A stretch of 64,000 nt of DNA from NCBI RefSeq assembly GCF_020536995.1, contig NC_068358.1:49629780-49693779 (forward strand). The letters run 5' to 3'. The notes beneath the pieces were generated by a model. It made no database searches. It was not told where the DNA came from and was given only the letters and a program-made list of their open reading frames with translations. Both the position numbers and the translations under genes were made by a program. Source of the DNA: Dreissena polymorpha (lineage: Eukaryota > Mollusca > Bivalvia > Myida > Dreissenidae). Positions 11,901-21,817 of the stretch are shown here, piece after piece. Within the stretch, counting starts at the first letter, position 1. Every line of letters starts with the position of its first letter.

Positions 11901-14900
11901 ATATCAAGTTGCTATGTTCAATATTGCAAAAGTTATAAAACTTTAACCAAGGTTAAAGTTTTGGACAGAATGACAGAATGACAGACAGACAGGACAAAAA
12001 CAATATACCCCCGATCTATCGATCTGGGGGAATAAAAACTTAACCTTCAAATGTGACCTTGGCCTTTAGTGGTGTGAAAGGCCCATGTGTTGTGCACATC
12101 ATCTCAATGACCTTAACATTTGAGCCAATATAAATTCTTCAAAAAGCACACTATGAAGTAAACAAAACCATGAGGTTAAAAAAGCTGACCTTCGAGTTTG
12201 CTTTTGACCTTAAATCAGAGTGACGTACAGGTGCGTTATACAAATCACTTTAACTATACATTTTAGCTGAGTTTCATCAAAATTCTTTGAAGCGTAAAGA
12301 AGATATGGCGCAGAACCTGAAAGACAGACAAAGTGCATTCTTTTAACCCCTCCAGCTTTGTTTTTGAGGATTTGTGAATGCTTACCTTGGAGTCATCTGG
12401 ATTCTCCTCAGTGTACCCTCTCACATTCACCCACTCTATCATCAGTGTCAATGCTTACCTTGGAATCATCTGGATTCTCCTCAGTGTACCCTCTCACATT
12501 CACACACTCTATCATCAGTGTGAATGCTTACCTTGGAGTCATCTGGATTCTCCTCAGTGTACCCTCTCACATTCACCCACTCTATCATCAGTGTCAATGC
12601 TTACCTTGGAGTCATCTGGATTCTCCTCAGTGTACCCTCTCACATTCACCCACTCTATCATCAGTCCCCGTAGAGCAACCTGAGCCTTTAACACGCTGCC
12701 GAGGGTAATCTAAAACAATTGAAATAATGAAGATGTTAACAAAAACTGGAAATACATTAAGATTCAGCTCAACATTTACTAAAACTATTTCATCACAATT
12801 TTAAACTCTTTGGTCTTTTATCACCCACAAAAACATACAATTATCTCAGGACATGATTTATGTGCAACAAATCCATATCTCTGTACAGAATAACAGAGTT
12901 TTCATACATCTTTGATATTATAATGTGAGCTGACTGACAGAGACCAAAAACTTGAAACTAGAAGGTTTAAGTTTGCGCCCAACAACTACATTTCTACAGA
13001 TCTACTACAACAATCATGCCAAGGCCACTGACCTAGATCCTTAAACCTTGACCGGAATTGCATCTTGTGGACACATCTTAACCTGACTTTTTTCATAACA
13101 AACTTGGCAAACTTCTGCTAAACTAAAAAGGCTGGTCACATTGATAGGAATAGGTCAGTGACTGTTTATTACGGCCATAAGTACTTATGCCAACTATTAT
13201 TAAAATATCAGCATTATTTAGTTGTTTCTTGCTAGAGAAACACCAACTACAAAAGTTATTTCTTACTCTTTTAGGTAGAATCTACTTTATGTCATAAAAT
13301 GTCTTACTTGGTTCTGATAGTGTGCCCACAGACTTGAGGAACAAACTGCTTCAATATTTTGGGATGAGATACAGACTATAAGTTTTAGACTATAAAATTA
13401 AAACAATATAAACATTAAAAGTTGTTGAAATAAATACTTTACATAAACTTATCTGCTTGAATCAAACAATACAATGTAGCTTACCTGCAGGACTGCATGG
13501 CTGCCTAGAGGGTGTGTTGTTTTGATGTCTGAAATTTCTGGTAACTTTCTTAAGCGATTAAGTGTCTGTTCTACCACCCTGAAAAAAAAGAGGCCCCTTC
13601 TGCAGTAAAGTTGCAAACGCCTTAAATATTAATTATGTAACTGAATCAAACTGACTTTTTTTACTCTATTAGCTGGAAAATTTGTTAAGTTTTCTGCTTC
13701 GGCCTTACCATTAAGCACTGTGCTGTTCTATATCCTCTTTAGGGGGGTAGGTGTAACTTATGTCATTGCACACTTTCAATGTTTTGACACACGTTTAACA
13801 CAAAATATACCAGAATATGGAGACAATGTTTTATACATAAGTATTACTTATTAACTTTTTGTAATTAAAACAATGTTTTAAGGTTCAAAGTGATTTATTC
13901 TAAAATGAATTGGCACTTTTGTTTGTGACTGCAAATACATGAAAATCATTCCAATTTCTATACAATAACACATTTATCTATAATCATTGAAATAATGTTC
14001 TCATGTTTGTGATTTATTCTTAAATGAATTGGCACTTTTGTTTGTGACAGCAAATACATGAAAATTATTCCGATTTTTCTATACAATAACACATTTATCA
14101 TTGCAATAATGTTCTCACGTTTGTGGAAAGGCATGTCCTGTTGGAGGCAACCGCTTGGGGCGTTTAGCTTGCATAATTGTGATCGGCTGAGAGCGCTTAA
14201 GTTTGTTCTGTGCTTCTAGAACATTTGCTGCTAAACCAGACAAATCTGAAATCTGCAAAACTTATACTGAGAAAAAAGGGGGTCAAAGTCACTAAATCGC
14301 TCAACTGAAACCCCAAGGAGCTTAACTGTTTTGAGGATGTAGTTTTTACAAGGTTTGACAATAAATTTTGGAATAGATCAAGGAAAGCTGTCCGAACACA
14401 AGACAACCATGTTTTTGGATAGATCACAATTTTTTTTTACATACACCGGAGCCATGCAATTTTGTAATAACCTAAGCAAATTTCACATTTAATGGCCAAA
14501 AATGTGACTTAAGGTTATATGGCCTTTATTAAGTGTTGACAAGCTTTTCCTTTCATTGGACCTAGTTTGTGACACCACATAACCCAGTTATGAACTCAGT
14601 TGAAAAACAACATAAATACTCCAAATCAATGAATATTTCGCAAAATATTGTGTAAAATAAAGTTAACCCATAAAAAGCAGTATTCCTTATAGCAATAGCC
14701 AAAAATTTCAACGCTAGATGTGGTATGATAACATAGATTTAACGAGATACAAAATGCTCCTTTTTATTTTCTGTGGCACAATATATTCCATTTTAATTTC
14801 CTGCAACCATATCTTTTCATACGACACACAAACACTACATGAACATGTGTTGAATATATTGTCCCACAAAAAAGAAAAATGAGCATTTTTTATCTTGTTA

Positions 14901-17835
14901 AATCTTTGTTACCAGACCACACCTAGCGTTGACATGTTGGCTATTGCTATAAGGAACATTTATTTTTTATGTGTTAACTATATTTTCTTTAATATTTTTT
15001 TTTAATTGTTGATTTTGAGTGTTTGTGGGCTTTCAAATGTTTCTGATCAAGTTTCATGTAGATTGGTCAATATATGTGGCCTCTACAGTGTTCACAAGCT
15101 TTTTTTTCCATTTGACAATTATAGTGAACTAGTTTTTGACACCAGGTGACCCAATTTTGAAATCTGCCAAGATATAAATTTGGACACATGTTCTGACTGA
15201 GTTTCATGACTATTTGACAATAAATGGGGCACATGTGTTCACAAGGCAAATGTTGACGACGAACAACAGACAAAAGTCTACCAAAAAAGCTCTCCATGAG
15301 AATGCTGTGCTCAGGTAAGCTAGAAATAAACAATCCTGAAATATATCATGTAACTACTATCAAAGATCAAAGTAACATCATGTTCAGGGCCCTTGCTACA
15401 CTTTGGGGGATAGGGGCCGGGGCCCTTTGAGGAGGGAATTTTGCGTCGTTTTGGGCGAAAAGGGAAAAAAAAATTGGAGGGGGAGATTTTGAGCTGAAAT
15501 AGGGGGAAAAAGTATACTATTTTAAGGGAGGAATGAGACCGAATTTTGGTCCCAAAAACGGCCAAACGAGGGCCCTGATGTTACATGACAACATTTGGAG
15601 AATTACAATATCAAGATAAACATATTTAGTTTATAAGTGTACATTCATTACTGGATATTAATTTATAGTACATTATTTCTAATAACTCCATTATGGCAAA
15701 GCAATTAATATCAACATTTCTGTTTTTGTTTTTTTTAAACGAGTTATTTCTGTATCCACATGTATTATAGTATTAGTTTACCTTATTTGACCACTTGTAG
15801 GCCTGCAAGATCTGCTGATATACTGGAGTTTTGTCAATCGCTGGGTCGTTGCTTAAGTACATACTGTTAGCAGTCACAGGTGAGGGGCTTACCAGCATGT
15901 TTCCAGTCTTTTCAAGATCACTGAAAATTTAAAAAAAAAAAAAAATATAAACAAGATGGTCATGATTGCCCAGAAGCGTTTTTCACTATGAAAATTATTT
16001 TGTCATTTTTGAGCTTTTGTTGTAAATTTTGAATGTGTAAATTTTACAATCCAAAATAAAGCTCTTGACTCTTGTGGGACTTGTTTGCAAGTTACGATTT
16101 TTGTAAAAGATTATTTATAAACAATTAAATGGTATATTTAAATGGTCTCTAAGTTTATATCAAATAAGCAGTGTCCGACAAATCCATTGCCCGGAGCCCG
16201 GGGGCTACCGAAATTTTTCATCGGGCTACTGAAATTTTCCAGCTGAAGCCCGCCGGGCTACTATAAATCTATAAGAGCGGTAGCCCGGTTTATTGACAGA
16301 CATACGTAGAATAAACACGCTGACCATGTGTTTGTACACTGTGTATTGCTTATAATCCGATAACAAAGTGCAATCAATTATCTAATCAGTCACCGATCAC
16401 TTGCGGTAATGTCGATTGTAAACAGTAACAGTGTATTTTAATCATCCAATCAGAATCAACATTTGTCGTCTGCTAATTATATAATAAGAGCCGGTTGGAT
16501 AGTTGGCGCACATGATGCAACATCATTTCGCGATTTGGAATTTTTTGTTAACCGCAACGATGAGTAAAAGTGACAAAGTTTTTGATGTCGTTAAAATTGA
16601 TAAGCCCATATATGCCCGATTTATATTTTTTAAACCAAATTATGGGTGGGTAATATAGACGGTAAGAGTCATAAACACAAACGTTTGAAATTTTCAAAAG
16701 TGTCAAATGAATTTCGGCATATGGTTCTATTTAAAGAAATGTAGAAATAAGCTCCCAATCATGACCGTTGTATTGCAACATGCGTAAATCACCTCACACG
16801 GTTTGCACTCGTCGTGTTCAGCTATTTTAGGTTACAAATTCTACATTAAATAAATGAATTTCTTTGTCCAGATAAAAAGCGCGCGAAAATTGGCGTGGGT
16901 GAATTTATTTGTAAATAAAAATTTTGTAGCGGGTACAACATTGAGATCATTTAATTTCCATTAAAAGTTTCGTTGTGAATTTCAACTAAAGTACCGGGGT
17001 ATCTAGCGAATTATTTGGCATTGACATTTCCTCTTAATAAAATATAATGTAAACACGCTGTATTGTTACCGTTACGCTGTATCAGTTCCTTCATTATTGA
17101 AACAATTATTGAATACTGACTGCACACAAGTGTCATAAACATACAGATGCAATACGTAAATTTGGACAGTACTTAGAGTAGGACACAAGAAAAAAAATGT
17201 TTTAATACTCTCTTGATTTCTTTGAAACACGGTATATGTTGTTAAAAAATGTACTGTCCGAATTTAAGTACGCAAACATGTGCACATACATGTAATATCT
17301 ACATGTAGTATATGATTTTCTTTTGTACATTTACCTTTAAGTACACGGTGCCTGTACTGTAACATTAATTTCTAATATTGACTGTGTACATCAGACTACT
17401 TGCTGTATTATGTATATGTATGTATACATATTATGTATATGTAAATGAAGAAATAAAATAAAGATGAAAACTTGCCTCTTAACATTTTGTAGGTAAATTT
17501 TATGGGCTACCAAATATTTTTATTGGTAGCCCAGTGGGCTACCTGAAAAATAAGAAATTTTTGGGACACTGAATAAGGTAAATGAAATATAATTAAAAAT
17601 CATGTGTTCATGATCTGTTCTTTAACTAAAATTTCATGCAGACTGATGGTTACCTGATGTCATTGTTCACTGCCAACAAAGACTCATGAAATTTGTTCAA
17701 AATGTGTTTCTCGTTCCCCTTTTCAACAGAGCATCCATCTGCCATGTTTTGAAAGACTTTCGCTACGCTGGAGCGAAGCTTCTGTGTCAGATGAATGGCT
17801 TGAAGTATACTCTCTGTTTGATTCTGTTCTGACAT
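2830..17835 (-). CDS. MED27: Mediator complex subunit 27, complete gene of 8 coding exons
   Basis: Coding exons in order of transcription: 17835-17654, 15920-15782, 14252-14119, 13578-13485, 12709-12605, 9956-9915, 9699-9622 and 2964-2830. They total 909 nt, that is 302 residues plus TGA; human MED27 is about 311 residues. Every junction is GT-AG and phases match throughout. Recognisable blocks are LRSSVAKVF near residue 21, DKTPVYQQILQAYKWSNK ending exon 2, LELWAKSRYEVFQK forming exon 6, and a C-terminal NGLPPTWRDLATYEPYHDAC. Cys272 and Cys275 followed by His297 and Cys300 fit the family's zinc-binding C-terminus. MED27 is a core Mediator subunit at the upper tail/head boundary and links activators to RNA polymerase II in the nucleus. 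Intron 7 is about 6.7 kb and full of repeats. The product is identified from remembered family sequence, not by a search. Confidence 0.95.
4248..7618 (-). mobile_element. Tandem-array element family A, outer copy (HINE-like)
   Basis: Lies in MED27 intron 7. On the minus strand the head (about 7618) is a hairpin with arms AGCTCACC and GGTGAGCT, followed by a TTGTCCGTTGTG stretch. Then come many direct repeats of roughly 155-165 bp, each with GCGGCCATGTTTTTCAA-, TTCATGAAGAT- and CTCTAGAGTGTTAACAAG-like blocks. The tail near 4248 reads CCCTCTTGTTT. It is interrupted by another copy of the same family at 6038-7389. The numerous 60-145-codon ORFs here are repeat frames, not genes. Confidence 0.75.
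6038..7389 (-). mobile_element. Tandem-array element family A, nested inner copy
   Basis: The outer array reads CCATATAAGGA at about 6037 and resumes with AAAATGCCCCGCC at about 7390, exactly as the uninterrupted unit would. Between these lies a complete element with its own tail (ACAAGAGGGCC at 6038) and its own hairpin head (ending CAGGTGAGCT at 7389). The insertion lies in an A-run (T-run on the element strand). This shows that the whole array-bearing unit moved as one piece. Confidence 0.75.
7815..8944. mobile_element. hAT-like non-autonomous DNA element, 1.13 kb
   Basis: Begins TAGGGATGGCAAAA and ends CATCCCTA, with related inverted termini that also contain ATTCGATTGAATGG on both sides. 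It is flanked by 8-bp direct repeats with one mismatch (7807-7814 and 8945-8952). TAGGGATG-type ends with 8-bp duplications are typical of hAT elements. Internal duplications (around 8035-8180 and 8175-8320, and 8373 and 8500) are visible. No transposase reading frame is present. Confidence 0.7.
9622..9699 (-). CDS. MED27: MED27 exon 7
   Basis: 26 codons in phase 0, starting VTESCTAASLYFY and ending INLFM. Flanked by TATTTCAG and GTAATT. Aligns with human MED27 VTDHATTALLHYQ. Confidence 0.93.
9915..9956 (-). CDS. MED27: MED27 exon 6 (42-nt microexon-sized)
   Basis: Fourteen codons, LELWAKSRYEVFQK, in phase 0 between TTTATTTCAG and GTATGT. It matches the LDIWSKSNYQVFQK block of human MED27. 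It is too short for ordinary ORF calling. Confidence 0.94.
10282..10500 (-). mobile_element. Family A tandem-array element, truncated head-end copy
   Basis: Contains one array unit, then the AGGCAAATGTTGAC and ACGGACAAAAGGCGATCAC blocks and the hairpin head ending GGTGAGCT at 10500. The tail side is missing. Abuts the family B array. Confidence 0.65.
10505..12036 (-). mobile_element. Family B tandem-array element, interrupted and tail-truncated
   Basis: Minus-strand head at about 12036, with CCCCCAGATCGATAGATCG forming a short hairpin, then GTCCTGTCTGTCTGTC. Units of about 180 bp follow, carrying an AACTTTAACC-type block, TGAAGGATGACCTTGACC and TGCAGCTCCACGAGAT. A DNA element (10638-11604) sits inside one unit. 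An opposite-strand copy of the family is at 45136-45594. The unit carries several AGGTCA half-sites on the minus strand. Confidence 0.65.
10638..11604. mobile_element. DNA element with CGTATAC ends, copy 1 (967 bp)
   Basis: Starts CGTATACTTGCGCTTATAAG and ends CTTACAAGCGAAAGTATACG as an inverted copy. Preceded by GTAC; the matching right flank is GTGA, so the target duplication is imperfect. It interrupts the family B unit at GCAGCTCCACGAGA. A longer copy with intact GTAC flanks lies at 57343-58769. No transposase frame; superfamily not assigned. Confidence 0.7.
12381..12665 (-). repeat. Four-copy 73-bp tandem repeat spanning the MED27 exon 5 splice donor
   Basis: Units start at 12381, 12454, 12527 and 12600 (period 73 bp) and are almost identical. 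Each unit holds, on the minus strand, the last part of exon 5 (coding VRGYTEENPDDSK) and its donor CCAAG|GTAAG. Only the 5'-most copy (12605-12665 part) is joined to the rest of exon 5. The other three copies lie in intron 5, each with an intact donor. Confidence 0.9.
12605..12709 (-). CDS. MED27: MED27 exon 5
   Basis: 35 codons in phase 0, ITLGSVLKAQVALRGLMIEW followed by VNVRGYTEENPDDSK. Acceptor TTTTAG precedes 12709 and donor GTAAGC follows 12605. Aligns with human VTLGKVLKVIVVMRSLFIDR. Using any of the three downstream donor copies would run into an in-frame TGA 49-51 nt into the first extra unit, so only the first donor gives full-length protein. Confidence 0.93.
13485..13578 (-). CDS. 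MED27: MED27 exon 4
   Basis: One nt completes Thr152, then 31 codons VVEQTLNRLRKLPEISDIKT followed by THPLGSHAVLQ. A poly-T tract and CAG precede it and GTAAGC follows. Aligns with human YVDDVISRIDRMFPEMSIHL. Confidence 0.93.
13891..14125. repeat. Tandem duplication of about 119 bp at the MED27 exon 3 donor
   Basis: Units begin at 13891 and 14010 with TGATTTATTC(T)TAAATG-like sequence and both run through AATGTTCTCAYGTTTGTG. The unit next to exon 3 contains the working donor (minus-strand CAAAC|GTGAG). In the intronic copy the same spot reads CAAAC|ATGAG, so its GT is lost. Confidence 0.8.
14119..14252 (-). CDS. MED27: MED27 exon 3
   Basis: 44 codons plus 2 nt. Starts ISDLSGLAANVL, matching human LQYHAGLASGLL position for position, and continues EAQNKLKRSQPITIM. 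The acceptor TTTTGCAG was chosen because it keeps phase 0 after the KWSNK end of exon 2. The Lys/Arg-rich QAKRPKRLPPTG stretch is the family's basic linker. Confidence 0.9.
14268..15321 (-). mobile_element. Degenerate family A tandem-array element
   Basis: The minus-strand head at about 15321 (AGCTTACCTGAGCAC) and the units with TTTCATGTAGATTGGTCAA and GTGGCCTCTACAGTGTT are clearly family A but much diverged. The far end near 14275 resembles the family tail side. An inverted-repeat element is inserted at about 14655-14985. It lies in MED27 intron 2. Confidence 0.5.
14655..14985. mobile_element. Fold-back MITE with long inverted arms
   Basis: Left arm contains AGTTAACCCATAAAAA and CCTTATAGCAATAGCCAA. 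The right arm holds their reverse complements, TTGGCTATTGCTATAAGG and TTTTTTATGTGTTAACT. Arms are about 100 bp each with a short central spacer. No coding capacity. Exact ends and target duplication could not be fixed by eye. Confidence 0.65.
15385..15577. mobile_element. Small MITE, CAGGGCCCT ends, 5-bp target duplication
   Basis: 193 bp between inverted ends CAGGGCCCTTG and CGAGGGCCCTG, flanked by the exact direct repeat ATGTT (15380-15384 and 15578-15582). The interior is G-rich. It belongs with the other CAGGG/CAGTG-ended elements here that make 5-6-bp duplications. Confidence 0.75.
15782..15920 (-). CDS. MED27: MED27 exon 2
   Basis: 139 nt. The first base completes Ser61, then DLEKTGNMLVSPSPVTANSM and a block ending AIDKTPVYQQILQAYKWSNK. 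Matches human VQDKTPLYSQLLQAYKWSNK. Flanked by ATTTTCAG and GTAAAC. Confidence 0.95.
16169..17571. mobile_element. 1.4-kb DNA element with CAGTGTCC ends, 6-bp target duplication
   Basis: Starts CAGTGTCCGACAAAT, ends TTTTTGGGACACTG, and has exact AATAAG repeats on both sides (16163-16168 and 17572-17577). Both subterminal zones carry repeated GGGCTACC / GGTAGCCC motifs. It occupies most of MED27 intron 1 and its right end is about 80 bp from exon 1. A short frame beginning MSKSDKVFDVVKIDKP near 16560 is not recognised. No full transposase. Confidence 0.75.
17654..17835 (-). CDS. MED27: MED27 exon 1 (start codon)
   Basis: ATG at 17835-17833, followed by 60 codons and 2 nt of Ser61. Reads MSEQNQTESILQAIHLTQ, then KLRSSVAKVFQNMADG and ends LLAVNNDI. 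The ATG gives an N-terminus slightly shorter than the human one, and the LRSSV.RVF block aligns well. Donor CAG|GTAACC. Confidence 0.95.
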
Positions 17836-18180
17836 GGTTTTGTTTGCGTCGCGAAAATGTATTACTTTACAATAAACTTAACAATTGTAGTCAATTAACA
17901 AATCTTGAAAACAGAAGTTCACCGAATATAATTATTGTCGTAATAACCCGTGCATTGACATATTTAAAGCCGTGTTTTATAGTTGAGAGGTTACTAAAAG
18001 GTTTATTAAATTACAATTAAGTTTTGTGTTCGCAGTTCTTCCCATAACAAACAAACCCAATAGTTGTGGTAGTGTAACACTAACATCACACGGTTGCATT
18101 CAACTATGTAATCTCAGCTTCGCGGCTCGTTTGATTTCTGGTGTGGCAACAGTTGTCATTGACCACGTGTTTTTAATGGT
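17836..18180 (-). promoter_or_regulatory. Probable MED27 promoter/5' UTR region
   Basis: Sequence immediately upstream of the MED27 ATG in minus-strand sense. It includes a CG-containing stretch near 17845-17855, another near 18118-18128 and a CACGTG at about 18164. No TATA box was identified. Assigned by position only. Confidence 0.35.
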
Positions 18181-20850
18181 TTTGTTCCACTAATAATATA
18201 CGTGAATAATATCTTCTATGTACCAGCGTAGCTATTAAAAATTGATTTCCGTTGTGTCCACACAGATCTTACTGCTGACTGTGTGACTTCAATAGTTTAT
18301 TTTCCCTACTGTACATCAATGTGTAGTAAGATATATGCGTCTTCTGTGTAACCACGTTGCTGTAGCTTTGTTTCCAATTTTATATTTGCTAATAGTAAAA
18401 TACCTATATAATTATCAGCTATATCCTACATGCATATAAGCCGTATACTTGTACCAGTAGAGCATTATTGACGTTACTGAAAGTCCCTTATCACAGACCC
18501 GCATTGTATGCAAAATGCTTTGTTATCCTTTGATACTTTTTAATCAATTCGTTCGCTGCGTTTTCTTTAACTGTTGAGTTTATGCTCACGAGAAACCCGT
18601 ACAACAACTGGTATTACCGTGTATGTCGGTTACGTGTTTGTGTCTATGTATAGGTTGATTTATGGTTCATTACATGTACGAACACGGGTGGCGAACAGAC
18701 ACTGTAAAGTTCTGTTTCGTTCCTTCGACAATTATTATGGTTCAACCATCTTGCACAAACCCTTTTCAGAGCAGACTGAATCGATGCTGTCAAAGGAGGA
18801 CTGGTCATGGTGACTCAATATGCCTAAATAATGTGTTAAATTAGGTGTTTTAAAACATGCACATTTGAACGTCGCCCATTACTTTGTACTTTACACCATG
18901 TACGACGATACCCCGAGAGGGATATTGTATATTAGTGGAAGAAAGCCAAGAAATGCTCATTAAACGTGCAAACAAAAAGTATCGATGTTTTTGTATGGAC
19001 ACATTCATGTGCTGTTTCACATGACTCGTGGAAAGTAATTAAGATGCTCTGTCTAGTATGTTAATTAATACCATATGAACAGATTCGGTAATCCTAAATG
19101 TTCTTCGATTGAAAAGCGCATTAACAAAATAAGAATTCCACAACTTGATTGCATTTTGACAACCAGCCCATAGTATTATCTAACATGTAGGTGTATTCGG
19201 ATTAGCCTTGATTAAACACTAATTTCTTATTTATAACTTACTAGCACGGACTATTTGGTATAGGGGCTAATGATTATCAGTCTCGATTCAGCGTTCAAAA
19301 CCAGTTTGTGTGAACAGAATATCAAAGTATTTCAAAGGACATTACACATTTGAATTGTCAACACTCGTGATTCACGCGCTCAATTAAAGCCGTAAACAAT
19401 TTGACACACTGTTTACCGTCTTGGCAAACAGATAGTTTGTTTAAATATTGACACAAGAGACCTCAATCAATATAATGGTGAAAACAAACATTCGAGATTA
19501 CGCCGCAATTTTATATACACCCTTATTTGCCTTCTATCAACAAGGTTACACATTAATACGAACGTTATCAAACGTATCCGCTTTTTATAAAGTAACAATG
19601 TTTGATAAACCTGCATGATTAAGGGGATTACACGAGAAAGTTAATATAAATATTTCATGTTTTATTAACGAAATAGCCACTAAGAAAGATTTGTTGCTGG
19701 GCTTCAGTAAGATCAAGAAATGCAAGATGATGATTTTTAAAGTTGGTGTACATGGAAGTTTGAAATTATTCCACGGCATGCATGTCTGCTATTTAATAAC
19801 ATGTAGAGTACCACTCACAGAAAAAAACTCAAAAAGTAGTGAAGTTGCTTTCTTAACATTATAGTAGTATGGCGCTTTCAGCATGTAGCAATGCAAAAAA
19901 AGCTTTTGGTGATCGTCATAAACGTTATCGTGTGCGGTATGCCAATTCGCGTTCTTAAATAACATTGATGGGTAAGTAGTTCTATTAATTAGGCGGTGAA
20001 TTAAGCCTTCTTCGTCACAATCTTTGTAATGCCGTGAGGTAAGTTAACGCATGCTACCGATACGTATTTTTACGTAGTATATGAAAATGTATTGTGTTTC
20101 TAATCAGATAACGTATTTATCTACTGTCCCCTTATATACTAGCATCGATATTCATCATAATAATTGCACGCACACACAACGTTGTTATTCCATCTTTTTG
20201 AAGTCAATGGTTTGACATTTCTTTATCAGTAACATAACTCTGTTGACAACAGCACATAATAATCTAACCCCCAACTGTCAATATTTACTCTAACGAAATA
20301 TTTCAAACGTAGGTGTTTACATAGAGATATTATATGGCATAGGATTGCACATGGCAAACTGCTTTGGGTCTTGCATCCAATCGTAAGTCGATAAGGGTTA
20401 TATTCAGCCGCAGGTTCATGATTGCAAAGCTTATTGCAATTTAAAAGTCCTAAGTCCTAAGTCTAACATGCACTCAAACTAGAATGTTTATGATGCTCTT
20501 GGTTTATTTTAAATTATACGGAAACGCCAATAAAGAAAGTCATTAAATCTGTTTAGTGTAATACCGTACATCGGTCTATTATAAGTATTATAATCGTATT
20601 GTTTACAGTGATAAACTACAGTGATAGATCTACATCAACGCGTTGAAAATATACTGAACAAGGGTGATATTTACATACACAAATCAACAGTTATTTAAAA
20701 CACTAACAAATAGGAAATACCACTTAACGCATACATAATGGTAAAATGTATTGCTATTTTTATTTGGTATGAACATTTGTACGCGTAACTGCGTTCATCA
20801 TAGGGGACTACCGGGTAGGCTCCTTTCAATTAAAAGACAAGTGCAATTAT
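18181..20850. other. Intergenic, no gene or repeat recognised
   Basis: AT-rich sequence without recognisable exons, tRNA or inverted-repeat element. ORFs of 60-80 codons (for example 18574-18813) have no recognisable family features. Confidence 0.4.
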
Positions 20851-21060
20851 GGCAGGATGGCCGAGCGGTCTAATTGGTTTTTACTCCCGGACTCCGGGGG
20901 TCACTGGTTCGAGTCTTGATGCGGGCTACTTTTTTTCCTTTTTTTAATTTTATTCTTGATTTTTTTACTGGAGCTTTTTAGATCCAATGTTTACATTTAT
21001 CAATATAAAGCATTTAATGACAAACTTCAAAACATGCCAAAAATCTGTGAAAATGCCCCT
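20851..21060 (+). mobile_element. Partial tRNA-bearing TTAA element beginning at its tRNA-like head
   Basis: Begins GGCAGGATGGCCGAGCGGTC, which closely resembles the 5' half of tRNA-Leu, with a B box GGTTCGAGTC near 20912. It then continues with the T-rich tract and the right half shared by the full elements, ending AATGCCCCT followed by TTAA (21061-21064). The left half and left inverted repeat are absent, so this copy resembles a tRNA-headed SINE more than a DNA-transposed copy. Confidence 0.65.
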
Positions 21061-21444
21061 TTAATGCTTTCATAAGAAAGTTTCGCATGTGTGCTTGCTT
21101 TGAGCATTATCTCCGTTGTAAGTTTTCGTACCATACCCATACTTTATATGAATAACACGTGTTAAAAGACGAACAGTCGATTAAAACTCGTTATACACAC
21201 ACGTCAGAACATTTAAACAAGTAGCCATTAGCAAATATTACGAAGACGCAGGTTACTTGTGTCAGTCGGTAAGATTAACATTACAATTAATGTAACAATT
21301 AACGTCCATTCTATTTGATCGGTTATCTTGTCGATTGGAAGGCCCTTATGACTCCAGTATAATAAATATGCAATTTTATTGAAATACCAAAACACAAATC
21401 ACCATATACAATATATTTACTTATTTCAATAAACACAAAAAGAG

Positions 21445-21517
21445 TGATTCCACTGGGGATTGAACCCAGGACCTTCCGCGTGTTAAGCGGATGTGATAAC
21501 CACTACACCATGGAATC
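21445..21517 (-). tRNA. tRNA-Val (anticodon AAC)
   Basis: 73-nt cloverleaf on the minus strand. The acceptor stem GATTCCA pairs with TGGAATC. The D arm is in GTGTAGTGGTTATCAC, the anticodon stem TCCGC/GCGGA encloses TTAACAC (anticodon AAC), and the T arm is CTGGG-TTCAATC-CCCAG with discriminator A. It matches the eukaryotic tRNA-Val pattern (GTGTAGTGGTTATCAC and GGTCCTGGGTTC). All stems pair, so it looks functional. No terminal inverted repeats surround it, unlike the tRNA-like repeats nearby. Confidence 0.93.
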
Positions 21518-21817
21518 AACTGCACCGTGCGGGAAATAAAGTTAATATTATCAGAAAACAACTGGCGGTTAGGCTTAAAATAGAATAAGGCGTGGAAAGT
21601 GGGCGTGTACTCACGTGCTTATCAGTGATTGGCCGTTTGCTCCGACAGCTTTATTTCAACAAACACCTTATCTCCTACTCTCCCGCCTTGAAGTCTGTAT
21701 TGACATGTTTACATTAAACTATGTTGTGGCTGGCGGTAAAACATGATACGCCTACAAAAGTTCGAAAGTATATAATATGTTCATTTATACATATTTGAAA
21801 AAGGGTTAATGTTGCTG

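Noticed and set aside
12358-12708. 116- and 101-codon ORFs with a repeated peptide
   Set aside because: Plus-strand shadow of the 73-bp tandem repeat over MED27 exon 5.
16560-16670. Possible short exon starting MSKSDKVFDVVKID
   Set aside because: Inside a DNA element within MED27 intron 1, no splice support and stop soon after; kept only as a note.
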